This document shows positions 1 through 7,726 of a stretch of 58,044 nucleotides of DNA, in pieces (position 1 is the first letter of the stretch; the number at the start of each line of letters is the position of its first letter). The translations under genes and the position numbers were made by a program. The notes beneath the pieces were generated by a model. It was not told the origin of the DNA and ran no database searches. It saw nothing but the letters and a program-made list of their open reading frames with translations. The stretch covers positions 1 through 58,044 of the forward strand of contig JAGNLM010000011.1 in the NCBI GenBank assembly GCA_017999615.1, in the 5' to 3' direction. Source of the stretch: Gammaproteobacteria bacterium. Lineage in GTDB: Bacteria; Pseudomonadota; Gammaproteobacteria; JAABTG01.

Positions 1-740
1 GCCAGGGTGCGCGCCCGGCCGCCGCTCGCGGCGCAGATGCGCTCGGCCGCGGCCCGGTCCTCGGGCCCCCCCAGGACCACCGGGGCGAGCCCCGTCGCGT
101 CCTCCAGCGGGCCCGCGAGCCCCACCCAGCGCTCCTCGAGCCAGTGTTTCTGGGGCCGCGTGGTGAACGGGCAGAGCACGGCGTAGGGGCCGCGGATCCC
201 CACGCCCGCCAGCGCCGCCCGGGCACGGGCAGCAGGCCCGTCACCCACCGGGACGTCCATCGGGAAGTCGCCGGGGTCGAGCCCCAGGTGCTCGACGAGG
301 AGCCGGTACTCGGCCCCGATCCGGCGGCTGACCGTCCTGCGCCCCAGCGTCTCGGTCATCAGCCACTGGCCGCCCTCGCGCGAGCCCAGGCCGATGCGCC
401 TCGGTGCCCCGGTCAACCGGGCCCACAAGGCGCTCTTCAGCAGCCCCTGGGCGTCGAGCACGAGGTCGAAGCGCCGGGCGCGAAGCTCGCTGGCGAAGCG
501 CCAGACGGCGCGCGCGAGCTCACCGTAGCGCCGCTCCCGACCGAGCCGCAGCCACTCGCCCCGGGGCCAGACCAGGACCTCGTCCAGTCTCGGGTTGTGG
601 CGGAGCAGGCCCGCCCCCGCGGGCTCCGTCAGCCAGGCCAGGCGGGCGTCCGGCCAGCTCCGGCGCAGGGCCGGGATGAGCGCCGAGGCCATCACGATGT
701 CTCCGATGGCGCTCATGCGCACCACCAGGACACGCTTCAC
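1..740 (-). CDS. GT9-family LPS heptosyltransferase (WaaC-like), C-terminus cut off by window edge
   Basis: The first 246 codons of a family 9 glycosyltransferase, which adds heptose to the LPS inner core at the cytoplasmic face of the inner membrane. The N-terminus KRVLVVRMSAIGDIVMASAL is the typical donor-fold opening of heptosyltransferases. LDAQGLLKSALWARL follows near residue 90, and CPFTTRPQKHW, near residue 190, starts the ADP-heptose-binding half. The GTG start at 740 overlaps the msbA stop as GTGA, so the two are translationally coupled. The 3' end lies beyond position 1. Assignment to WaaC rather than WaaF or another GT9 enzyme is not secure. Confidence 0.88.
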   Translation of the reverse strand, partial: MKRVLVVRMSAIGDIVMASALIPALRRSWPDARLAWLTEPAGAGLLRHNPRLDEVLVWPRGEWLRLGRERRYGELARAVWRFASELRARRFDLVLDAQGLLKSALWARLTGAPRRIGLGSREGGQWLMTETLGRRTVSRRIGAEYRLLVEHLGLDPGDFPMDVPVGDGPAARARAALAGVGIRGPYAVLCPFTTRPQKHWLEERWVGLAGPLEDATGLAPVVLGGPEDRAAAERICAASGGRARTL

Positions 741-2509
741 GACGGCTCGCCGTCCGCGAACTGCACCCGGTAGAGGTCGGCGTACAGGCCGCCTTGCGCA
801 AGCAGCTCCCGATGGGTGCCCCGCTCCACGATCCGCCCCCCGCGCAGGACCAGGATGCGGTCGGCGTTCTCGATGGTGGACAGGCGGTGGGCGATGACGA
901 GCGTGCTGCGGCCCCGGCGCAGCCGTTCCAGGGCCTCCTGCACCCGGCGCTCCGACTCGGTGTCGAGGGCCGAGGTCGCTTCGTCGAGGATCAGGATCGG
1001 CGCGTCCTTCAGGAGCGCGCGCGCGATGGCGACCCGCTGGCGCTGTCCCCCGGAGAGCCGCACCCCCCGGTCCCCCACGCGGGTCTGGAACCCCTCGGGC
1101 AGGGCCTCGATGAACTCGAGGGCGTTCGCCGCTCGGGCCGCCTCGCGCACGGCCTCCTCGCTCGCCCCCTGGCGCGCGCCGTAGGCGATGTTGGCGGCCA
1201 CGGTGTCGTTGAAGAGCACCACGTCCTGCCCCACGTAGGCGACCTGGGCCCGGAGGTCGGCCAGCCGCACCGTGGAGATGTCCTCGCCGTCGATGAGGAC
1301 CTGGCCGCTCTCGAGGTCGTAGAAACGGGGCACGAGGTGCGCCACCGTGGTCTTGCCGCCCCCGGAGGGGCCCACGAGGGCCACGGTCTCGCCCGGCTCC
1401 ACCGTGAGCGAGAGCTCCCGCACCGCGGGCTCCAGGGTGCGGTCGTAGCGGAAGGTCACGCCGCGCAGCTCGAGCCGCCCGGCGGCCCGAGCGAAGGGCC
1501 TCGTGCCGTGGTCCGCCTCGACGGGCTCGTCGACCATGTCGAAGATGCTCTCGGCGGCGGCGAGCCCCCTCTGCAGCGGCTCGCTCACCTGCGTCAGCCG
1601 CTTGATGGGGGAGAACAGCATGCCCATCGCCCCCAGGAAGGAGACGAAGGCACCCACCGTGAGGGTGCCGTCGACCGCCTGGCGGGAGGCGATGAAGACG
1701 ATGGCCGCCAGGCCCGACGCCGTGGTGAACTGGACCAGCGGGACGTTCAGTCCGGCGGCGGCGCGGGACTTGAAGGTGTAGCGCCGCACCCAGTTCGCGC
1801 TGCGCCCGAAGCGCTCGGCCTCGTAGCGCTGACCGCCGAAGATCTTCACGATGCGGTGACCCTCCGTCGCCTCCTCCAGCACGTGGGTCATCTCGCCGTA
1901 GGTGCGCTGGAGCGAGCGGCTGATGTCCCGCAGCCTGCGGCTCACCGCGCGCACGATGAGGACCACCGGCGGCGCCACGACGAGCGCCACCAGGGTGAGC
2001 CGCCAGTTCAGGTAGAGCATCCACCCGAGCAGGCCCGCCACGGCGAGGGTGTCGCGCACGACGACGTCCAGGACCTTCGTCGCTGCCTGGGTCACCTGGC
2101 TCACGTCGTAGGTGACCTTCGAGATCACCACGCCGGCCGAGTGATCGTCGAAGAAGCGCGCCGGCAGGTGCAGCAGGCGCTGGAACATCTGCATGCGCAG
2201 GCCGTAGACGACCTTGCCGCCGACCCAGGCGATGGCCACGTCGGCCACGTAGTCGCCGAGCCCCCGGACCAGGAAGAGCCCCATGAGCGCAAGCGGCATC
2301 CAGAGGATTCCGCCGGGGTCCCGGCCGACGAAGTTCTGGTCGAGGAGCGGCTTGAAGAGCGCCGGGATGGCCGGCTCGGTGGCCGCCACCACGACCATCC
2401 CGAAGAGCGAGGCCGCGAACTGGCGCCAGTAGGGCCGCACGTAGCCGAGCAGCCGGACGTAGAGCCGGTAGCTGTGCCCGGGGCGCGGGCCGGGGGATTG
2501 CTCCACCAT
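737..2509 (-). CDS. msbA: Lipid A export ABC transporter, ATP-binding/permease protein MsbA
   Basis: A 590-residue half-transporter that flips lipid A-core from the inner to the outer leaflet of the inner membrane. An N-terminal six-helix exporter domain (residues 25-320) is fused to an ABC ATPase. Walker A is GPSGGGKT (380-387), the signature is LSGGQ (485-489) and Walker B is ILILDE (505-510), followed by ATSALD. The length fits the family (E. coli MsbA is about 582). The ATG at 2509 overlaps the upstream glycosyltransferase stop as ATGA, and the stop overlaps the GT9 start as GTGA. It sits in an LPS biosynthesis operon, which supports MsbA over a drug exporter of the same fold. Confidence 0.93.
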   Translation of the reverse strand: MVEQSPGPRPGHSYRLYVRLLGYVRPYWRQFAASLFGMVVVAATEPAIPALFKPLLDQNFVGRDPGGILWMPLALMGLFLVRGLGDYVADVAIAWVGGKVVYGLRMQMFQRLLHLPARFFDDHSAGVVISKVTYDVSQVTQAATKVLDVVVRDTLAVAGLLGWMLYLNWRLTLVALVVAPPVVLIVRAVSRRLRDISRSLQRTYGEMTHVLEEATEGHRIVKIFGGQRYEAERFGRSANWVRRYTFKSRAAAGLNVPLVQFTTASGLAAIVFIASRQAVDGTLTVGAFVSFLGAMGMLFSPIKRLTQVSEPLQRGLAAAESIFDMVDEPVEADHGTRPFARAAGRLELRGVTFRYDRTLEPAVRELSLTVEPGETVALVGPSGGGKTTVAHLVPRFYDLESGQVLIDGEDISTVRLADLRAQVAYVGQDVVLFNDTVAANIAYGARQGASEEAVREAARAANALEFIEALPEGFQTRVGDRGVRLSGGQRQRVAIARALLKDAPILILDEATSALDTESERRVQEALERLRRGRSTLVIAHRLSTIENADRILVLRGGRIVERGTHRELLAQGGLYADLYRVQFADGEPS

Positions 2510-3612
2510 CAGTGCTCCATCGCCCGGTCGGAACCGAGCACGTCACGATAGACCCGCAGGTTGCCTGCGACCATGGCCGCCAGGGCAAAGTCCCGCTCGG
2601 CGATCCGCCGCCCCTCGGCGCCCATGGCGCGGGCGCGGGCGGGCTCGTCGAGGAGGCTGCGCACGGCCCGCTCCAGGGCCGCCCCGTCCCCCGGGGGAAC
2701 CAGGAGCCCGTTCACGCCGTCGCGCACGATCTCCGGGATCCCGCCGACGGCCGAGCCCACGATGGGCACACCCGCCGCGGCGCTCTGGAGCAGCGACACC
2801 CCGAGGCCTTCCTCGAAGGCCGGGTGGACCACCAGGTCGAGCACCGGCAGCACCCGGGGCAGGTCCTCGCGAAACCCCGGCAGGCGCACCCGTTCGCCCC
2901 ATCCGCGCGCCGCGACCTCTGCCCGGACGCCCTCGAGGAGCGCGCCGGTCCCCAGCAGCAGGACCCGCAGGTCCGGGTACGCCGGCAGCAGCCCCTCCAG
3001 GGCCTGCAGCAGCAGCCGGTGGCCCTTCTTGGGGATGAACTGGCCCACCATCGCCAGAACCCGCGCCTCGGGCGGAAACCCGAACGCGTGGCGCAGCCAC
3101 AGGCGGTCCCCGCCGGGGCGGTAGACGTCCGTGTCCACGGCGCTCGGCACGGTAGCCACCTTGCCGGGCGCCACCCCTTCGGCGAGCAGCACGCGGCGGA
3201 TCCCTTCGGAGATGGCGATGACGGCGCGATAGAGCCCGTACTTGAGGCGCGCCACCCAGACCGGCTCCGGGCTCACCACGCGCCGGCTCACGACCGCCGG
3301 CACCCCGGCCCGGCGGGCCGCCAGCCCCCCCCACCAGTCCGCGCCGCGCCGGCTGTGCACGTGCACCAGGGCGGGGCGGGAGGAGCGGATGAGCCGCCCG
3401 AGGCGCAGGAAGGTCCCGGCGTCGAGCTCGCCCCCCAGGGGGAGCTCGTGGACCTCGGCGACCTCCCGGGCCGCCCGGGCGATACCGCTGCCGGGGGGAC
3501 AGGCCAGGACCTGGCGCTCCCCCGTCGCTTCCCCCAGCCCGCGGAGCAGGTACAGCACCTGCTGCGGCCCGCCGTAAAGGTGGCGCCCGCACTCCACGTG
3601 GAGGACCTTCAC
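2509..3612 (-). CDS. Glycosyltransferase family 4, LPS/polysaccharide type
   Basis: A 367-residue GT-B glycosyltransferase predicted to transfer a sugar from a nucleotide donor during core or O-chain assembly. The N-terminus KVLHVECGRHLYGGPQQVL has the Gly-rich acceptor-domain loop. The C-terminal half carries GQFIPKKGHRLLLQAL and the family EX7E region HPAFEEGLGVSLLQSAAAG, followed by PIVGSAVGGIPEIV. I chose the GTG at 3612 because homology-like sequence begins there, although the frame stays open far upstream. Its stop overlaps msbA (ATGA), and 58 bp separate it from the upstream GT4 gene. Donor and acceptor sugars cannot be read from sequence. Confidence 0.87.
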   Translation of the reverse strand: MKVLHVECGRHLYGGPQQVLYLLRGLGEATGERQVLACPPGSGIARAAREVAEVHELPLGGELDAGTFLRLGRLIRSSRPALVHVHSRRGADWWGGLAARRAGVPAVVSRRVVSPEPVWVARLKYGLYRAVIAISEGIRRVLLAEGVAPGKVATVPSAVDTDVYRPGGDRLWLRHAFGFPPEARVLAMVGQFIPKKGHRLLLQALEGLLPAYPDLRVLLLGTGALLEGVRAEVAARGWGERVRLPGFREDLPRVLPVLDLVVHPAFEEGLGVSLLQSAAAGVPIVGSAVGGIPEIVRDGVNGLLVPPGDGAALERAVRSLLDEPARARAMGAEGRRIAERDFALAAMVAGNLRVYRDVLGSDRAMEH

Positions 3613-3670
3613 GGCGACCGCCCCTCGGATCCCCGGCACTCCCCCGGCCGGCGGAGCTTCACTCGGCGCT

Positions 3671-4759
3671 TCACGAGGCCACCCGCTCGCGGTGCAGGTC
3701 GCGGTAGAGCTGGCGATAGGCGCCCACGACCGCCTCCTCCCCGTGCTCGCGCGCCACGCACCCGGCGCCCGCCCGGCCGAGGGCCGCGCGGTCCGCGGGC
3801 GCCGCCAGCAGGGTCTCGCGCACCGCCGCGGCGAGGGCCCCGGTGTCTGCGACCGGCGTGAGGACCCCGTTGACGCCGGCCTCGATGAGCTCGGTCGCCC
3901 CCGCCGTCCGGGTCGCGACCACCGGACGGGCGTGACTCCAGCCCTCGAGGATGACGTTGCCCAGGGTCTCGTGGCGCGAGGGTACGACCAGCACGTCCGC
4001 CAGACCGTACCAGGGGGCGGGGTCCGCGAGCCAGCCGAGCCAGTGGACGCGCCGCGCCACCCGGAGCTCCGCCGCCTGCCCTTCGAGGGCCGGTCGCAGC
4101 ACCCCCTCGCCGCCCACGGCCAGGTGCACCGGCCTGCCCCCCACCTCCGGGGGCAGGAGAGCGAACGCCGCCAGCAGGTCTTCGAAGCCCTTGCCCGGCA
4201 CGAGCCGCCCGAGGGCGAAGAGGACCCAGGCGTCGTCGGGGATGGCCTGCGCCCGGCGCAGGCGCTCGCTCTCCCCGGGGGACAGGGGCCGTGCCGGGGG
4301 TACGAAGTTGCCGATGCGGTAGACGCGCGCGGCGGGCAGGCCCGCCCGCACCAGGTGGTCGCAGACCCCCCTTGTGTTCCCGACCCAGGCGTGGGCGTGC
4401 TCGTAATAGCCCCGGACCTTGTAGAAGCCCCCCAGGCGCGCGACGTGCACCGTGGGGCCCCGGCGGGGCAGTCGCGTGAGGCGGGTCGCACGGCCCATGT
4501 AGGTCTGGACGATCGCGGGCCGCTCCCGGGCCGCGCGGCTGTGGATGCGCCAGGCGGTGTAGGCGTCCCACTGGTTCGCGAAGGGGAGCTGGAACTGGGG
4601 CGCGGAGGCGCCGATGACCTCACCGACGGGCGAGCCCGTGCGGTTCACCGCCAGCACGGCGTCTCCGGCGCCCTGCAGCGCCTGCACGAGCCGGCAGTAG
4701 AACCGGTCCGCCCCCCCGAAATCCCTGCTCCCGATGACTTGCCAGGAGCCGGGCGTCAC
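3671..4759 (-). CDS. Glycosyltransferase family 4 (second copy-type enzyme in LPS operon)
   Basis: A 362-residue GT-B enzyme. SRDFGGADRFYCRLVQAL is the acceptor-side glycine-rich loop. LGRLVPGKGFEDLLAAF and the EX7E motif in SRHETLGNVILEGWSHARPV mark the donor-binding domain. The GTG start at 4759 overlaps the deacetylase stop as GTGA, so it is co-translated with that gene. It is clearly a different protein from its downstream GT4 neighbour, not a recent duplicate. Its likely role is adding a sugar to LPS core or O-antigen; specificity is unknown. Confidence 0.87.
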   Translation of the reverse strand: MTPGSWQVIGSRDFGGADRFYCRLVQALQGAGDAVLAVNRTGSPVGEVIGASAPQFQLPFANQWDAYTAWRIHSRAARERPAIVQTYMGRATRLTRLPRRGPTVHVARLGGFYKVRGYYEHAHAWVGNTRGVCDHLVRAGLPAARVYRIGNFVPPARPLSPGESERLRRAQAIPDDAWVLFALGRLVPGKGFEDLLAAFALLPPEVGGRPVHLAVGGEGVLRPALEGQAAELRVARRVHWLGWLADPAPWYGLADVLVVPSRHETLGNVILEGWSHARPVVATRTAGATELIEAGVNGVLTPVADTGALAAAVRETLLAAPADRAALGRAGAGCVAREHGEEAVVGAYRQLYRDLHRERVAS

Positions 4760-5580
4760 CGGGGCCCCGCCTTGATCTTCTGGGGGTGCTTGAGGTGCAG
4801 CTTCCAGGCGTAGCCGATCAGGTTGTCGCCGAAGGACACGGCCTTGCGCGGGATCTCCAGGGGGTTGGCGGCGGTGTTCGCCGCGCCGCGCACCGTCGTC
4901 AACGCGCTACGGTAACCGGCCGCGCGCACCACCTCGCGCACCCGCTCGTCGTAGTCGCCCTTGGGGTAGCAGAAGTGGTCCACCGGCGACCCGAGCAGGT
5001 CCTCGAGGAACGCCTTGCTGTCGACCACCTCGCGGCGCAGGTCGCCGTCGTCCAGCTGCGTGAGTCGCGGGTGGGTCACCGTGTGCGACCCCACCTGGAT
5101 CCCCGCCCGGTGCACGGCGCGCAGGGCCTCGCCCGTCATCAGGCGGGGCACGGGGCGGTAGCTCACGAAGTCCGCGCGCCCCCCGAGGAGGCCCGTGACC
5201 GCGAAGACGGTCGCCGGGAAACCGTGCTCCAGGAGGACCGGCAGGGCGTGGTCGTGGAAGTCCCGCGTCCCGTCGTCGAAGGTCAGGACCACGGGCCGGC
5301 GCGGCAGCGGGCCGCCCTCGAAGAGACCGCGCAGCGCCTGCTCGAGACCGATCACACCGTATCCCATGCGCGCGAGATAGCGCATCTGGGAGCGGAACCG
5401 GCGCGTGTCGCAGAAGCAGGCCTTGTGGCTCGCGGGGCGCCGGAACTGGCCCACCTGGTGATACATGAGGATCACCAGCTTGGGTCTGGTCGGGGGGGGT
5501 GTCGTCGTCATCGGGTGCACCGCGGGCGCAAGGCTCGCCCGCGGGCAGCATCGGCGCAGGCGATCGACGAACTTTACCAT
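4756..5580 (-). CDS. Polysaccharide deacetylase family protein (NodB/CE4 homology domain)
   Basis: A 274-residue carbohydrate esterase family 4 protein. It has PKLVILMYHQVG near residue 35, the metal/catalytic motif VLTFDDGT near residue 99, and the zinc-binding motif SHTVTHPRL near residue 145. A later DHFCYPKGDYDERV matches the conserved motif 3 arginine/aspartate region. It probably removes acetyl (or formyl) groups from a sugar of LPS or a surface glycan. The start at 5580 has a GGAG sequence five bases upstream. An internal ATG at 5511 lacks a ribosome-binding site but would remove a poorly conserved 23-residue leader. The stop overlaps the next glycosyltransferase (GTGA). Substrate unknown. 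Confidence 0.87.
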   Translation of the reverse strand: MVKFVDRLRRCCPRASLAPAVHPMTTTPPPTRPKLVILMYHQVGQFRRPASHKACFCDTRRFRSQMRYLARMGYGVIGLEQALRGLFEGGPLPRRPVVLTFDDGTRDFHDHALPVLLEHGFPATVFAVTGLLGGRADFVSYRPVPRLMTGEALRAVHRAGIQVGSHTVTHPRLTQLDDGDLRREVVDSKAFLEDLLGSPVDHFCYPKGDYDERVREVVRAAGYRSALTTVRGAANTAANPLEIPRKAVSFGDNLIGYAWKLHLKHPQKIKAGPR

Positions 5581-5709
5581 CTTCGCTCCAGCCGCAGGGC
5601 GCCGCCCCCTGCGCGGCCGGAGTCGGTTTTGTCCTTGATCTCGCCGAGCGTCGTCGCACCCGCCGCCCCTTCCTGGGCCGGAGTCGGGGCATCCCGGCCC
5701 AGCAGGCAG

Positions 5710-6645
5710 TCAGTAGACCGGCGGCTCGCCCGCCGGGCGGGTCTTGAAACGCCGGTGGGTCCAGAGGTACTGCTCCGGGCAGGCCCGCACCCACCCCTCG
5801 ACCAGCCGGCTCACGCGCGCCGCGTCGGCGGCGTCATCCCCGCCCGGGAACGCGTCCAGGGCCGGCTCCAGGGTCACCACGTAGCCACCCGTGCCCGGCA
5901 GGCGGCGCTGGAACAGGGGCACCACCGCGGCACCGCTCAGGGCCGCCAGACGCGAGGTCGCCGTGATGGTCGCCGCCGGCACGCCGAAGAAGGGGACGAA
6001 GACGCTGTGCTCGCGGCCGTAGTCCTGGTCGGGCGCGTACCACACGCAGCCGTTGGCCCGCAGCGCGCGCAGGATCCCGCGGACGTCCCCGCGGTCGATG
6101 GCCTGCCCCACGTGCCGCTCCCGCTCGCGGAGCACGGCCCAGTCCCAGACCTCGTTCCGGCTCGCGCGATACACGGGCCGGAACGATTGGTGCCGGTGCA
6201 GCAGCCGCGCCCCGATCTCCAGGGTGGTGAAGTGCCCGCTCAACAGGATCACGCCCCGGCCCCGCGCGAGTGCTCGCTCCAGGTGCTCCAGCCCCTCCAC
6301 GCGCCCCAGTGCCTGCAGGCGCTCGTCCGGGCCCCACCAGGCGAGCGCGACCTCGAAGAAGGCGATCCCGATGGATTCGAAGCACGCCCGGACGAGCTCC
6401 CTTCGCCCTTCGGGCGCCAGCTCCGGGAGACAGAGGGCGAGGTTGCGCTCGGCGATGCGCCGCCGCCGGGGGAGCAGGCGGTGCAGCAGGCGGCCGATAC
6501 CCCGGCCCAGCGGGAGCTGCCTCGCGTAGGGAAGCCGGACCCCGAGCCTCAGGCCCGCGAGGCTGAGCCAGCTCCCCCAGCAGTGTGGGGCCAGCCAACG
6601 GACCTGGAAGGCGCGGTCGGAGACGTGTGCCGAGGGGGCAGCCAT
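5710..6645 (-). CDS. lpxL: Lipid A biosynthesis acyltransferase (LpxL/HtrB family)
   Basis: A 311-residue inner-membrane acyltransferase that adds a secondary acyl chain to Kdo2-lipid IVA. The HX4(D/E) catalytic motif is HFTTLE in GVILLSGHFTTLEIG, followed by RPVYRASRNEVWDW and the conserved PDQDYGREHSVFVPFFG block. The length matches LpxL/LpxM (about 306-323). It lies 31 bp downstream of rfbD and 129 bp upstream of the deacetylase, within the minus-strand LPS operon ahead of msbA. LpxL versus LpxM/LpxP specificity cannot be settled from sequence. Confidence 0.9.
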   Translation of the reverse strand: MAAPSAHVSDRAFQVRWLAPHCWGSWLSLAGLRLGVRLPYARQLPLGRGIGRLLHRLLPRRRRIAERNLALCLPELAPEGRRELVRACFESIGIAFFEVALAWWGPDERLQALGRVEGLEHLERALARGRGVILLSGHFTTLEIGARLLHRHQSFRPVYRASRNEVWDWAVLRERERHVGQAIDRGDVRGILRALRANGCVWYAPDQDYGREHSVFVPFFGVPAATITATSRLAALSGAAVVPLFQRRLPGTGGYVVTLEPALDAFPGGDDAADAARVSRLVEGWVRACPEQYLWTHRRFKTRPAGEPPVY

Positions 6646-6676
6646 GGCCCGGCCCGCCGGCCGCTCGCCGCCCGGC

Positions 6677-7639
6677 TCAGACCCCCGGTGCCCGGCCCGG
6701 GGGCATGTTGAGCTCCTCCATCACCCGCGCGAGCTGTTCCTCCCAGGGGCTCAGCGCGAGCTCGAAGGTGCCCGCCACCTTGCCGCAGTCGAGCACCGAG
6801 TAGGTCGGGCGCGCCGCCCGGGTGGGGAAATCGGAGGTCGGGATGGGCACCAGCTTGGCCGTGCGCGCCGGGCCCTCCACGTGCTGCAGGATCGCCCGCG
6901 CGAATCCGAACCAGGTCGTCGACCCGCCCGCCGTCAGGTGGTAGACACCCGAGCGCTCCTCGAGCCAGGGACGGCCGAGCTGGCGGGCCTGGGCGAGGAC
7001 CTGGGCGGTCGCCTCGGCCACCTGCCGGGCCCAGGTGGGGGAGCCCGTCTGGTCGTCCACCACCCGCACCTCACCCTGGCGGCCGGCGATGCGCAGGATC
7101 GTGAGGGGGAAGTTGTTGCCCCGGCAGCCGTACATCCAGCTCGTGCGCAGGATCAGGTGCGGCACCCCCGAGGCCTGTATGGCCAGCTCCCCGTCCAGCT
7201 TGGTCTGACCGTAGACGTTGATGGGGGACGGCGGGTAGTTCTCGCTGTACGGCCGGTTGGCCTGGCCGTCGAACACGTAGTCCGTCGAGTAGTGGACCAT
7301 CACGGCGCCGCAGCGCAGCGCCTCCTCGGCCAGCACGGCCGGGGCCACGGCGTTGATCGCCCGGGCGAGCGGGGCCTCGTCCTCGGCGTTGTCCACGCGG
7401 GTGTAGGCCGCAGGGTTGACGACGAAGTCCGGGGCCACGCGGCGCACGAAGTCCCGCGTCGCCGCCGCGTCGGCCAGGTCGAGGGTTTCGGTGCCGCGCA
7501 GCGTCATGTCCGGTCCGGCGGTGCAAACCAGGTCGCCGAGGGGCATCAGGGCGCGCCGGAGCTCCCAGCCCAGCTGCCCGGAGACTCCCGTGAGCAGGAT
7601 GCGGTAACGCTTCGTGGGCCTGGCGGAGGGGACGGCCAT
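6677..7639 (-). CDS. rfbD: dTDP-4-dehydrorhamnose reductase
   Basis: A 320-residue extended short-chain dehydrogenase that reduces dTDP-4-keto-L-rhamnose to dTDP-L-rhamnose for O-antigen or core. The NAD(P)-binding motif is GVSGQLG near residue 18. The RmlD-typical NPAAYTRVDNAEDE, the STDYVFDG segment and the catalytic YGQTK (YxxxK) follow in order. The rest of the rml pathway (rfbA, rfbB, rfbC) is not in this window. It is the first gene of the LPS run after mnmE, 87 bp downstream of it. Confidence 0.93.
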   Translation of the reverse strand: MAVPSARPTKRYRILLTGVSGQLGWELRRALMPLGDLVCTAGPDMTLRGTETLDLADAAATRDFVRRVAPDFVVNPAAYTRVDNAEDEAPLARAINAVAPAVLAEEALRCGAVMVHYSTDYVFDGQANRPYSENYPPSPINVYGQTKLDGELAIQASGVPHLILRTSWMYGCRGNNFPLTILRIAGRQGEVRVVDDQTGSPTWARQVAEATAQVLAQARQLGRPWLEERSGVYHLTAGGSTTWFGFARAILQHVEGPARTAKLVPIPTSDFPTRAARPTYSVLDCGKVAGTFELALSPWEEQLARVMEELNMPPGRAPGV

Positions 7640-7726
7640 GGGGATGCCTCGCTCGGGCCGGGTTGGAGGGGCCGGCCGCGCCCGGATTATGGCGCAGCGT
7701 GGAGCGGGCGGGAACGGCGACCCGGC

